Notes under the pieces: model-generated
Databases searched by the model: none
What the model was told of the DNA's origin: nothing
Seen by the model: the letters and a program-made list of their open reading frames with translations, nothing else
Translations under genes and position numbers: made by a program
Shown: one piece after another, positions 28,259 to 38,660 of the stretch
How positions within the stretch are numbered: the stretch's first letter is position 1
How the letters are laid out: every line of letters starts with the position of its first letter
NCBI GenBank assembly: GCA_937923145.1
Contig: CALAJT010000016.1
Coordinates: 1 to 64,000, forward strand
Length of the DNA stretch: 64,000 nt
Origin: an uncultured Rubritalea sp.
GTDB lineage: Bacteria > Verrucomicrobiota > Verrucomicrobiia > Verrucomicrobiales > Akkermansiaceae
Direction: 5' to 3'

Positions 28259-29305
28259 ATGCAAGTCTCAGACCTAAACATTACTAAAAACATTCCGCTC
28301 CCATCTCCAGCAGACATGATGAGCGAGATCAGCCGCTCTGATGAGCAAGCTAAATTCATGGCAGAGTCCCGTGAAATCATCCGCAATATTCTCAAAGGAA
28401 CTGACTCACGCTTCCTCCTAATAGTAGGACCATGCTCGATCCACGACACTAAGGCTGGCATCGAATACGCTGAGAGACTAGCTAAGCTAGCGGAAAAAGT
28501 GAAAGACAAAGTCTACATCGTCATGCGTGTCTACTTCGAAAAACCACGCACCACAGTGGGCTGGAAAGGTCTCATCATGGACCCTAATCTCGATGGCTCT
28601 GACGACATCGCTGCTGGACTCCGTAAGGCACGTAATTTCCTCCGTGAAGTCATCGACCTAGGTCTCCCTACTGCTACAGAATTACTCGACCCTATTACAC
28701 CACAATACATCGCCGATCTCATCTCATGGTCAGCTATTGGAGCACGCACCACTGAGAGTCAAACACACCGCCAGATGGCTTCTGGGCTTTCTATGCCACT
28801 TGGATTTAAGAACACGACGACAGGTGATCTCATCGCCGCTGTGAATGCTATCAATGCTGCTACTCAGCCACAAACATTCCTAGGAGTTTCTGATCAGGGA
28901 GTAGCTTCAGCAGTCACTACCTCTGGAAACCCAGACTGCCACATCATCCTACGCGGTGGAGACAATGGACCTAACTACGAAGCATCACACGTGAGACAAA
29001 CCATAGAGAAACTTTCTAAGAAAGGCGCCTGCGATAGCATCATGATCGATGCATCACATGCTAACTGCGAAAAAAACCACGAGCTTATGCCAGACGTCTA
29101 CCGCGATATTTTCAAACAGAGAGCTCCAAAAACAGGGGGAAATACTCAGATCATCGGCGCTATGTTAGAGAGTCATCTCGCAGCAGGTGCACAGAAATTC
29201 CCTCAGCCGCTTGAAGACCTCAACTACGGTCAATCTATCACAGACAAATGCATCGACTGGGACACCACTGTCGAGCTAGTGAATGAAACCTACGCGGCTC
29301 TCTAG
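28259..29305 (+). CDS. 3-deoxy-7-phosphoheptulonate synthase, second copy (type I)
   Basis: 348 residues with the same signatures as the 4510-5577 copy: LIVGPCSIHDTKAGIEYA, RVYFEKPRTTVGWKGL, GARTTESQTHRQMASG and DASHANCEKN. By eye the two share somewhat more than half their residues and differ most at the N-terminus and in the segments that bind feedback inhibitors in the E. coli isozymes. It follows the O-acetylhomoserine sulfhydrylase gene by 26 bases and ends in a good terminator. Confidence 0.95.
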   Translation: MQVSDLNITKNIPLPSPADMMSEISRSDEQAKFMAESREIIRNILKGTDSRFLLIVGPCSIHDTKAGIEYAERLAKLAEKVKDKVYIVMRVYFEKPRTTVGWKGLIMDPNLDGSDDIAAGLRKARNFLREVIDLGLPTATELLDPITPQYIADLISWSAIGARTTESQTHRQMASGLSMPLGFKNTTTGDLIAAVNAINAATQPQTFLGVSDQGVASAVTTSGNPDCHIILRGGDNGPNYEASHVRQTIEKLSKKGACDSIMIDASHANCEKNHELMPDVYRDIFKQRAPKTGGNTQIIGAMLESHLAAGAQKFPQPLEDLNYGQSITDKCIDWDTTVELVNETYAAL

Positions 29306-29329
29306 ATCACTATTAACTATAGAATTATA

Positions 29330-29362
29330 AATCCCTAGTCGATCACTCGGCTAGGGATTTTT
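29330..29362 (+). terminator. Rho-independent terminator after the second DAHP synthase gene
   Basis: AATCCCTAG (29330-29338) pairs perfectly with CTAGGGATT (29351-29359) around a 12-base loop and runs into TTTTT. It lies 24 bases after the stop codon. Confidence 0.88.
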
Positions 29363-29386
29363 CTATTTTAAAATTAATAAAAAGTA

Positions 29387-29600
29387 TTACTTCTTTATGA
29401 TACTATGATTAGTCGAATAAAAAATTCCATTCTGGAGAGACACTGTTTTCCCACTAGTGCCATCCCCTGTGAGCATAGGGACTGACCAAATTTGAACAGC
29501 CTTATCCATTACGTCCAGGATAGATTTAGCATTATCAGTAGTAGATGGTACTGCTGGGGCTTCCAGCTTGAGAGAATACAGATGTCATACTTAAAAGCAT
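29387..29600 (-). pseudogene. Possible broken small exported protein gene
   Basis: On the minus strand, frame one gives MLLSMTSVFSQAG, reading like the end of a signal peptide (with LLLSTITT encoded before it, after an in-frame TGA at 29625-29627). A shift of one base near 29559-29567 joins it to frame two, APAVPSTTDNAKSILDVMDK through SVPMLTGDGTSGKTVSL and ending SIIKK at 29387. A single extra base there would restore one short exported protein of about 80 residues. No family recognised; it may be chance. Confidence 0.3.
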
Positions 29601-29605
29601 AGTCG

Positions 29606-29812
29606 TGATAGTTGATAACAGTAGTCAAGTATCCGTAGTAGTTCCATAATTAGCAGAACTCACAGGGCATAATAAAGTAAAATTAGTATACATGAATAAC
29701 AGTTACTAATACCTCAATTAAGAGATGAGAGCCAGCCATTAGCCCTAGGAAAACACCAGTAATCATCGCTATTAATGACAGAGCTTCTTCTTTCTCTATA
29801 GAGATATTACGG
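29606..29812. other. Intergenic remainder, possible short hydrophobic frame
   Basis: On the minus strand directly after the type III PKS stop, a short frame reads ISIEKEEALSLIAMITGV, then FLGLMAGSHLLIEVLVTVIH and stops at a TAA near 29692-29694. The only ATG sits in the middle of it, so a start is not obvious. It could be a small membrane peptide or a gene remnant; support is weak. Confidence 0.25.
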
Positions 29813-30859
29813 TCAGTAGCTTAGCTCACAACTATGGGCAGAAAAACCAGCTCCAAAACTACATATCCATAGCGAATTGATTTCTCCAACTTTCATTTCT
29901 TCAAGACACATCTCTAGCGCGACCAAAACAGATGGGCTGCTAAGGTTACCATACTTTCGCATCACGGCTCTAGCGTAATCCATCTTTTCTGGAGGCAAAA
30001 CTCGCTCCAGCTGCTCAATCACATCTCTACCGCCACCATGAGTGATCCAGCGTTGTGGGACATTTCGTGCTTTTTCATAAAGCTTCTTTACAGTCTCACC
30101 CGCTAACTCTGGCACACTCCTATGCAGTTGATTTCTGAGCTTTCCTTTAGCATTGGTAAATCGGATTTTCTCTCGCTCTTCGGGAATATGTAACGACTCA
30201 AAATGCTCCGCCTTCCATCTTCTGCGTGAAGAATCATCAGAGGCAAAGTCATCGCCACACCAGAGAGCTGCCGCAGCTCCATCTCCGAACAAGCATGTGC
30301 TAATCAATACACCAATATCATTCTCAACATAAAATGCGGCAGAACATATCTCTACAGCTACAGTTACAATCAAAGCTTCAGGGTTATCTGCTATATATCC
30401 CTTAGCACACCGCATCAAAGGAACTGCAGCTCCACAACCTAGACCTGTCATATCCTGATGGAATACATCCGCTCTCAGCCCCAGCTTCTCAGCTACATGA
30501 CTGCTCACTCCTGGGCATAGATAACCAGTACATGAACAGAGAAAGAGCGCGTCTAAATCTTTAGCTTTTATACCTGCGTCATCTAGTGCTTTTTGAACAG
30601 CCTCAGCTGCCAACTCCGGAGCTTTCACCTCATAATATTCACTGAGGCCTTGGGCATCCATTTGCCACGCTTTCTCCAGATCATCTAGACAGAAATGCCT
30701 ACCATCGATCCCGCTATCACCGTTTAGAACCTTCTCTAACAGATTTCGCGATGATCCGCTAATCTCACTCCAGAACTTCGCACCTCGCATCGCTGCCAGA
30801 CATTCCGTCTGGGTGTAGTAATAAGGAGGGAATGCGGATTTCACTGTGAGTAGATTCAT
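29813..30859 (-). CDS. Type III polyketide synthase (chalcone synthase-like)
   Basis: 348 residues of the chalcone/stilbene synthase fold. The catalytic triad is intact: Cys142 in DMTGLGCGAAVPLM, His274 in WITHGGGRDV and Asn305 in KYGNLSSPSVL. The C-terminal GFGPG-like loop reads SFGAGFSAHS. Such homodimers condense malonyl-CoA units on an acyl-CoA starter to give pyrones, resorcinols or naphthols. It is the last gene of a three-gene operon: methyltransferase, FAD enzyme, PKS; its start overlaps the FAD gene stop by four bases. An alkylresorcinol/pyrone-type lipid that is then oxidised and methylated is a reasonable inference; starter and chain length are unknown. Confidence 0.92.
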   Translation of the reverse strand: MNLLTVKSAFPPYYYTQTECLAAMRGAKFWSEISGSSRNLLEKVLNGDSGIDGRHFCLDDLEKAWQMDAQGLSEYYEVKAPELAAEAVQKALDDAGIKAKDLDALFLCSCTGYLCPGVSSHVAEKLGLRADVFHQDMTGLGCGAAVPLMRCAKGYIADNPEALIVTVAVEICSAAFYVENDIGVLISTCLFGDGAAAALWCGDDFASDDSSRRRWKAEHFESLHIPEEREKIRFTNAKGKLRNQLHRSVPELAGETVKKLYEKARNVPQRWITHGGGRDVIEQLERVLPPEKMDYARAVMRKYGNLSSPSVLVALEMCLEEMKVGEINSLWICSFGAGFSAHSCELSY

Positions 30860-31947
30860 GGTGTTCTGAGTAGTTTGAATAAAAATTGAAATGAAGGAAA
30901 TCCAGAGCTAGCTACTGACTTCAGCGCCATCTGACCCACTGGATGAAAAAATAAGGGATGCAACATCTTAGCTATTGTAGTGCGCTTAGTAAAAAACTTC
31001 TTCGCCGCTAAGCTATTATTTCTAACAGCCTCATACCAATCGCACTCTCCAATAGAAAATCTGCCTAGAGCTACGGCTGCTATCCTACTAGACTCCAGAG
31101 CCATACTCATCCCATTACCTGTAAATGGAGGAATCAAATAAGCAGCATCTCCAATACAAAACGGGTGATCCACACTCTGTGCCCCAAGGTTAAAACCTGC
31201 GATAGCTGAAAATGAATCATCATCAAAATCATGTATTTTCAACCAGTCTAAAAAAGCAGTCATCCCACACGCTTCCGCGTAACTCATCAACATAGCGACC
31301 TTTTTGCTACTAGTTAATTTACCCCATCTCTGCATAGCCAAACTCGGAGTAATATCACTCTGTACTTCAAACAGTCCACAGCAATTCACTCTATCATTCT
31401 CGATAGGACATAAGCCTAAATAGCCGTTCTTCTTACCTTTCTGACCACTATGCATAGCCAGTCCTCTAAGATCCTCAGCCTTCACATCCAGCGCATGAAT
31501 TTTTAGCCCTATCCATGTATTATTAGACCTCGTGGCAGACTTATTCTTACCAGCAGCCCAAACCCATCCCTCCTGATTTGCATCGCTCAGTTTCACAGAT
31601 ACTTTCAACTCTAATTCACCACCTAGACTCACAAATTCCTCCGCCAATCTTTGATCTAACAGATAGCGAGAAATGCCTAAAGCCACACTCGGCGTTTGTT
31701 CACTTAGCACACAGGCATCACCCATCCACCAACTCATTTGATCGTGACGTTCTGCATCTGCTAGAAATGAATCGATTCCTAAATATTCTAAAGTCTCCTC
31801 AGATACCCCTGCGATAAATTCTCCACAAACCCGATGCCTAGGATACCCCCCTGACTCTAACAGCCTCACAGGTATACCCTGCTTTCGCAGACAAACACCA
31901 AGACTTAGCCCAGCCAATCCTCCGCCAACTATCGTGATTTCTTTCAC
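30856..31947 (-). CDS. FAD-dependent oxidoreductase of the type III PKS operon
   Basis: About 363 residues from GTG 31945-31947. The N-terminal Rossmann motif is ITIVGGGLAGLSLGVCLRKQ, followed by LLESGGYPRHRVCGEFI, as in geranylgeranyl reductase/UbiH-like monooxygenases. The second FAD motif is PFCIGDAAYLIPPFTGNGMS. The GTG start gives a four-base GTGA overlap with the methyltransferase stop. An in-frame ATG at 32007 would add 20 poorly conserved residues and lie 64 bases inside the upstream gene. Likely hydroxylates or reduces the polyketide; a separate reductase role in membrane lipids cannot be excluded. Confidence 0.87.
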   Translation of the reverse strand: MKEITIVGGGLAGLSLGVCLRKQGIPVRLLESGGYPRHRVCGEFIAGVSEETLEYLGIDSFLADAERHDQMSWWMGDACVLSEQTPSVALGISRYLLDQRLAEEFVSLGGELELKVSVKLSDANQEGWVWAAGKNKSATRSNNTWIGLKIHALDVKAEDLRGLAMHSGQKGKKNGYLGLCPIENDRVNCCGLFEVQSDITPSLAMQRWGKLTSSKKVAMLMSYAEACGMTAFLDWLKIHDFDDDSFSAIAGFNLGAQSVDHPFCIGDAAYLIPPFTGNGMSMALESSRIAAVALGRFSIGECDWYEAVRNNSLAAKKFFTKRTTIAKMLHPLFFHPVGQMALKSVASSGFPSFQFLFKLLRTP

Positions 31948-32579
31948 TTCCTTACCCCCTTCAAACACAATCCACCCAGTAAACTCTTCTTCTCCTCGCA
32001 AACCCATTGATCACCCAGTAGGCTAGTCAACTCCCCCTCCACAAATCCCGCCTCGATACTGATCATCATATCATGCTTAGTCACATGATTGATCAGCGGA
32101 TAAATCAGCTTTCCTAGAAATTTAGCACCCTTTGATCGATAAGGCTCCGCTAGCAAAATGACACCAGCTCCACTTAACATCCCCAGTAAACTCTCTAACT
32201 CACCATCCTCAAAATGGTGTATAAATAAATTCGACACTACTGCTACAGATACATCAAATTCCAGCGATTTTTCTAAATGAAACACATCCTCCTGCATCCA
32301 CTCTACCCCCACAGCTAGCCCCTCAGGTCTAGCGATCCTGTCCAGCGCAGTTACTTTCATATCAGGAAACGCGCACTTAATAGCTTCTGATAATCTCCCT
32401 TCACCTGCACCTATCTCAATACAATGTTTGATCCCCTCACACTCTCCGAGTTGCTTAACAATCCACCGCTCCCCGCCCATCATCGTATTAATCAGCCTAA
32501 GATCTCTACGCGAGCGCACTGCAGCTGGATCATCAGTATCCATCTCATCCAGCCACTCATCTTGCACACTGCGGTTCAT
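31944..32579 (-). CDS. Class I SAM-dependent methyltransferase of the type III PKS operon
   Basis: About 211 residues from ATG 32579 (MNRSVQDEWLDEMD); ATG 32621 is in frame but adds a poorly conserved 14-residue extension. It has the DDPAAVRSRRDLRLINTMMG opening common to methyltransferases that sit beside type III PKS genes. AdoMet motif I is CIEIGAGEGRLSEAI, motif II VTALDRI, and post-I region WMQEDVFHL. First gene of the operon; probably O- or C-methylates the polyketide product. Confidence 0.85.
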   Translation of the reverse strand: MNRSVQDEWLDEMDTDDPAAVRSRRDLRLINTMMGGERWIVKQLGECEGIKHCIEIGAGEGRLSEAIKCAFPDMKVTALDRIARPEGLAVGVEWMQEDVFHLEKSLEFDVSVAVVSNLFIHHFEDGELESLLGMLSGAGVILLAEPYRSKGAKFLGKLIYPLINHVTKHDMMISIEAGFVEGELTSLLGDQWVCEEKKSLLGGLCLKGVRK

Positions 32580-32673
32580 TAATGTCAGTAAACACCACCA
32601 TTCATCATTGTCTAGTAGCACTTAACTAAATCACACCTTGACTCAACCATACTGAGACTCTAGTTTACAGCCA

Positions 32674-32765
32674 ACGACAGGGGTGCCACCACCGTGGCTG
32701 AGATTCTAACTGAAATAAGAAAACTCTTCGAACCTGAATCGGCTAACACCGACGTAGGGAGTCGA
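32674..32765 (+). ncRNA. TPP riboswitch aptamer (THI element)
   Basis: The conserved elements occur in order: P1 arm CGAC (32675-32678) pairing with GTCG (32761-32764), AGGGGTGCC, the pyrimidine-sensing GGCTGAGAT, then CTTCGAACCTGA, a short TCGG/CCGA stem, and CGTAGGGA. It binds thiamine pyrophosphate. It lies about 110 bases upstream of thiC and is followed by a terminator, so it most likely reduces thiC transcription when TPP is plentiful. Confidence 0.95.
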
Positions 32766-32805
32766 ATTTCCATAACTGGAAGCAATAGATTTCTAATAAG
32801 AATCC

Positions 32806-32836
32806 ATGCCTGTCTCTACACAAGACAGGCATTTTT
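32806..32836 (+). terminator. Riboswitch expression-platform terminator
   Basis: ATGCCTGTCT (32806-32815) pairs perfectly with AGACAGGCAT (32823-32832) across a 7-base loop, followed by a T-run. It lies between the TPP aptamer and the thiC start at 32876, as expected for transcriptional control. Confidence 0.9.
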
Positions 32837-32857
32837 ATTGCTCCAGACTTAACTTAA

Positions 32858-35011
<2,154 letters not shown>

Positions 35012-35038
35012 GTTTTAAACACAATCATTCAAGATCAG

Positions 35039-35072
35039 TAGGCTTCATGATTTTCCATGGAGCCTATTTTTT
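35039..35072 (+). terminator. Rho-independent terminator after thiC
   Basis: TAGGCTTCATG (35039-35049) pairs with CATGGAGCCTA (35056-35066), one G-U pair, around a six-base loop; six T follow. It begins 28 bases after the thiC stop. Confidence 0.88.
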
Positions 35073-35197
35073 GTCTTTCTCTTGCTAGGTCGACCTTGGT
35101 CTCCAATTCAAAAATCCACGAGAACAGTTCGACAACCAACGTTATGTTAACACTGAATTGTCTTGAGACTCGCTAGAGTAATCAGCTATAATGGGGA

Positions 35198-35235
35198 TGT
35201 CCCACAGATCGTTAAAACTCAGCTGTGGCTAATTG
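35198..35235 (+). repeat. Left terminal inverted repeat of the IS256-type element
   Basis: Shares TGTCCC, TCGTTAAAA, GCTGT and TAATTG blocks, in order, with the reverse complement of 36559-36596. Confidence 0.75.
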
Positions 35236-35246
35236 CGTGATTTTTA

Positions 35247-36506
35247 TCATTTGTTAGGTGTTGTGCAAGGTTTAAGCTCCGCATTATCAGCTGGAGTGGA
35301 GTTCTCCGAGCGTAGCGAGGGGGACGTAACGGATGCTGATAATGCGCTCGCCAATGCCCCTAGATCCTTCGCATGTCGGATCTTGTTGAAGCCGCTTTCT
35401 GCCCACAACATTCCGCTTGCGCTCCAGCGACTGACCATATCGCGCTTGAGACTCCAGCGTTTGACGTTCCCGGTGGCTTCTCGCCAATTTCTAAAAGCAT
35501 TTTCGATACAATTGGTGCTTAAGAAAGTTACATTTAGCGTGCTGGGAACATCCAAACTATGTAGGGCTGTTAGATCCTCTTTTCTAGCTCTGAGTGCTAT
35601 TGCAGCAGCCGCATTTCGCTCACTGAGGTAGTCTAACAGATCCATGAATGCTTCGTCTCCGGCAGCTTTCCCTTGGGCATCTCTCAGACGGGTACAGTAG
35701 CTGTCAAATTCTGCTCGATCACGGGTGCGTAGCTTATCTCGTGTGTGACGTTGCATGTGGATCAGGCATTCTTGTTGCACCGCCTCTGGCCAATGCTTAC
35801 TTACTGCTTTTTTGATCGCCGGGCTACCGTCTCGAACCACTAAAAGTCGACGTTTTGTTGATGAGTTTACCCCTCTCTTTTTGAGGCGGTTGATGAGTTC
35901 GCTGACCACCGTTGAGTTTTCAGAACTGCCTTCTTCAAAATCTAGCATCATCTTGTTTCCAGAGGCATCTATTCCCATCGCTACTAATACCCAGACTCAC
36001 TCTGCTAGCCTTATTCCGTCAATCATGAGAGCTAGTATATTGTAATCTGTTAGAGATCTTGTGCGTAGTTCATTTAGTTGCTCAACGCTCTTTTCATACC
36101 ACATTCTACTAGCTGCGCTCTTGCTCAATACCTTTGAATTTACGCGTGCAGCTCCTCGTTGTGACAGACCTTGCTCCATGTAGCCTACTACTTCTTTGAA
36201 GATATTTCGTTGAGTGGAGGCTGCTTTATAAACTTCTAGCGAGACCTCACCATCTTCTGTTCTCACTCTGGGCCGCTTGATAGCCTCTTTTTTGCCGTCT
36301 AGATAGACGCTACCTTGTTCGCTGCCTGCTCGCTTGTATTCGCTCTCTGAAGGCTTGTATTTAGCTCCACAGAGTAGATTTACTTCTTGTTCCATCGTCT
36401 CGTATAGAGCCATTCTGACGCTTTGACGCAAGGTTTGCTGTAATAATTCGACAGCTTCAATATCTGAGGCTTGCGCCAGGACTTCTCTTAGGTTAATTTC
36501 ATTCAT
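35247..36506 (-). pseudogene. IS256-family transposase interrupted by an in-frame TGA
   Basis: From ATG 36506 the frame encodes the N-terminal half (LREVLAQASDIEAVELLQQT, then an HTH region RGAARVNSKVLSKSAASRMW) up to MIDGIRLAE. It then meets TGA (35997-35999) and continues in the same frame as VWVLVAMGIDASGNKMMLDF to the stop at 35247. The first catalytic Asp (DGIRL) lies before the stop. The second (VVRDGSPAIKKAV) and the Glu region (STNCIENAFRNWREATGN) lie after it. No frame change is needed, so this is one gene with a nonsense codon, not two genes. Together the halves give about 419 residues, normal for IS256 transposases. TGA could derive from TGG (Trp) by one base. Confidence 0.9.
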
Positions 36507-36558
36507 GGTTGTTGGTTGGTTATGTTTTGTTTCAAAGCCATGCTAACGCATGGTAAAA

Positions 36559-36596
36559 CAATTAACCAACAGCCTATTTTAACGACTCAGGGGACA
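36559..36596 (-). repeat. Right terminal inverted repeat of the IS256-type element
   Basis: Reverse complement shares the TGTCCC, TCGTTAAAA, GCTGT and TAATTG blocks with the left end at 35198-35235; one base of internal offset between the arms. Confidence 0.75.
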
Positions 36597-36752
36597 CTTC
36601 CGAAAACTTCTATCAAGAGCTCAAACATATCAAAAAATATGAGAACAATCACAATCTATTCAAAGCAATGATTTTCTTAGCCTCGATTCTTATATACATT
36701 AGGCAATAATTAGCAAACATACGGTAGCTTAATCGCTCTGAGCTACTCAGTC

Positions 36753-37001
36753 CTAACCTCCATTTTTAGTCCTAATCATGTCATAAACTGTGAGAAGGAG
36801 GAGCAATAATGTGTAGAGAGTGACTGCCCCCCAAAAGATACCAAATCTTGCCACACTAGCATCCAACCAGCCATCAATCACCCATGTTCCTATGACGATT
36901 GATACTAATAAAAGCACCAATACCCCTGCCATTACCTTTCTTCGCAGTATACTGTTACGCAACACCTTGCGACCTTGTTCTAGAGGAGCATATTCATTCA
37001 T
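36753..37001 (-). CDS. Small membrane protein encoded after menD
   Basis: 82 residues with two membrane spans (about 22-45 and 52-75) and a basic N-terminus (GRKVLRNSILRRKVM). Its start overlaps the stop of menD by four bases (ATGA), so it is translated with menD. No family recognised; a membrane role related to quinone synthesis is only a guess from position. Confidence 0.7.
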   Translation of the reverse strand: MNEYAPLEQGRKVLRNSILRRKVMAGVLVLLLVSIVIGTWVIDGWLDASVARFGIFWGAVTLYTLLLLLLTVYDMIRTKNGG

Positions 37002-38572
37002 GATAATTTCCTATACGCTTCCCAAAAAGCATTTGTTTGTTTCTCGCTAGGTACTAATTCTACTACTAATGGAACGGGACCTCCTTCGATCTCTAGCTCA
37101 TCTGCATCCTCCACTCGGAGGTAATCCCAGCCCCACATCATCGCCCATGATTCGAAACTAAATGCATGTTCGTTAGTTATTATAGCACTTTTTTCTGGAG
37201 CCATATTCTGCACCCTTGGCAGACGATCGAAGATTCTCCCACCACCATTATTCATCACTACTATGACACGTCCTTCTGCATCGCAATCATGGAGTAAAGT
37301 CGGCGCTGAAAGATCATAGAGAGTGGTTAAATCACCTATTAGAATCCATGCATCATCGATCCCGTGTGTCCAACCTGCCCAAGTCGCTAACTGACCATCG
37401 ATTCCATTTGCACCGCGGTTCGCACGGACGACTTCGATAGGATTATCTCTCTGGGCAAATTCTCCCCACTCACGGATCGGCAGGCTATTTCCTAAATATA
37501 GGCTCTCCCCAGTGTATGCGTAGATCGATAGTAAGCGTACCATCGCAGGCTCACTATCAGGATAGGCTTCTAACAGTTCGCTAAGCTGACTAGCTCGTCT
37601 GCCGTTGCCATTTAAAATATCTAATACATCACCAACTTCATCAAATTCACTAGCTGCTGCTCCGCGTAAGATTCTGCCTATGTCACCATGGATCACTTGA
37701 CTCTCGCGAGCTAATCCGCTGAATCCGGTGCGAGTCATACTCAGCACTTCTACGTCTTTTAAATTTTCTAAATCTCTCCAATATCTACCTACAGGCACAT
37801 CTCCGATTCTTAAGATCTTGCCGGGTTTGCTCTCTAACAGAACTTTATCAGGATTTACTATGCACAGAGAGCCTAACAGTTCTCGTAAGCCAGAAGTAGC
37901 ATCTGCGACTACTGGTGCTTTGATCTTCTGGAGGAAATGTAACACATCTCCCCTGTCCTCAGGCTCTAGTCCTCCCACCATTACCACGACGCCTTGCCAG
38001 ACATCATCGAAGAATCGCACGAAGGGAGAGACATCAAGTTTTAGACGCTCAGGCTTCCATGCTGCTATCGCTACTTGCTTGAACTTTTCATCTGTTAGAT
38101 CTTCACCTAGACAGACATTGAGATGCCATGGTTTTCTGCCACTCCAGCTTAAGAAAAGATCATCGGCAGACTCCTGAACATCATCGCAGCCTTCCACATA
38201 ACTCCCAAGTATCCCGACCTGTTCAATAGCCTGAGGTGCTCCGCTACCACGAAACTCAACTGGACGATCCGCACTGATGATCACTAATGGACGTGACTGA
38301 TAGAAGCTTTCTATAGTAGCAGGTAAAAGCTCTGCAACTGCCGTCCCCGATGTAGTAATAACAGCGCATGGTTCACGTGAGTCCATCATTCTACCAAGCG
38401 CAAAGAATCCTGCCGCTCGCTCTTCAAAGTGAGACCAGAGCACCACTTCCTCATGCAGAGTCAGAGCGTTGATCAGTGCTAAATTTCTAGCTCCAGAGCA
38501 CACTACAAATTCTCTGATACCACGTGCTAGGCACGAATTGATCACTTTTCCTGCTATATCATGTTCAGTCAC
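36998..38572 (-). CDS. menD: 2-succinyl-5-enolpyruvyl-6-hydroxy-3-cyclohexene-1-carboxylate synthase (MenD)
   Basis: 524 residues, a thiamine-diphosphate enzyme that adds the succinyl-semialdehyde unit of 2-oxoglutarate to isochorismate in menaquinone synthesis. Seen: EFVVCSGARNLALINAL, the ThDP-activating Glu in WSHFEERAAGFFALGRM, AVITTSGTAVAELLPATIE, PLVIISADRPVEFRGSGAPQ, and the ThDP/Mg motif in LIGDLTTLYDLSA with VVMNNGGGRIFDRLP. Somewhat shorter than the E. coli enzyme (556). Divergent from glgB with an 88-base gap. Other men genes are not in the window. Confidence 0.93.
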   Translation of the reverse strand: MTEHDIAGKVINSCLARGIREFVVCSGARNLALINALTLHEEVVLWSHFEERAAGFFALGRMMDSREPCAVITTSGTAVAELLPATIESFYQSRPLVIISADRPVEFRGSGAPQAIEQVGILGSYVEGCDDVQESADDLFLSWSGRKPWHLNVCLGEDLTDEKFKQVAIAAWKPERLKLDVSPFVRFFDDVWQGVVVMVGGLEPEDRGDVLHFLQKIKAPVVADATSGLRELLGSLCIVNPDKVLLESKPGKILRIGDVPVGRYWRDLENLKDVEVLSMTRTGFSGLARESQVIHGDIGRILRGAAASEFDEVGDVLDILNGNGRRASQLSELLEAYPDSEPAMVRLLSIYAYTGESLYLGNSLPIREWGEFAQRDNPIEVVRANRGANGIDGQLATWAGWTHGIDDAWILIGDLTTLYDLSAPTLLHDCDAEGRVIVVMNNGGGRIFDRLPRVQNMAPEKSAIITNEHAFSFESWAMMWGWDYLRVEDADELEIEGGPVPLVVELVPSEKQTNAFWEAYRKLS

Positions 38573-38660
38573 ACAGAAGATCTACAACAGAGAGGCTAAG
38601 CTGACAAGAATTCACAAATAAAATATCGTTCTATTCAAAAACGTAGTTTAGCCTGAAAGT

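Larger units (their letters stand above)
35198..36596 (-). mobile_element. IS256-family insertion sequence
   Basis: About 1.4 kb bounded by related inverted ends. The left end starts TGTCCC, with TCGTTAAAA 12 bases in and TAATTG 33 bases in (35198-35235). The right end read on the minus strand has the same blocks at the same spacing (36596-36559). Roughly 27 of 38 positions agree. The transposase fills the interior on the minus strand. No convincing 8-9 base target duplication is visible next to these ends, so either the true ends lie a few bases further out or the duplication has decayed. It lies between thiC and a small membrane-protein gene. Confidence 0.85.

Noticed and set aside
35233..35631. 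Plus-strand 132-residue frame across the insertion element
   Set aside because: Antisense to the transposase C-terminus, whose catalytic motifs are clear.
35979..35999. Programmed frameshift or selenocysteine as an explanation for the transposase break
   Set aside because: The two halves are in the same frame, so no shift is needed, and no hairpin suited to a selenocysteine signal was seen next to the TGA.
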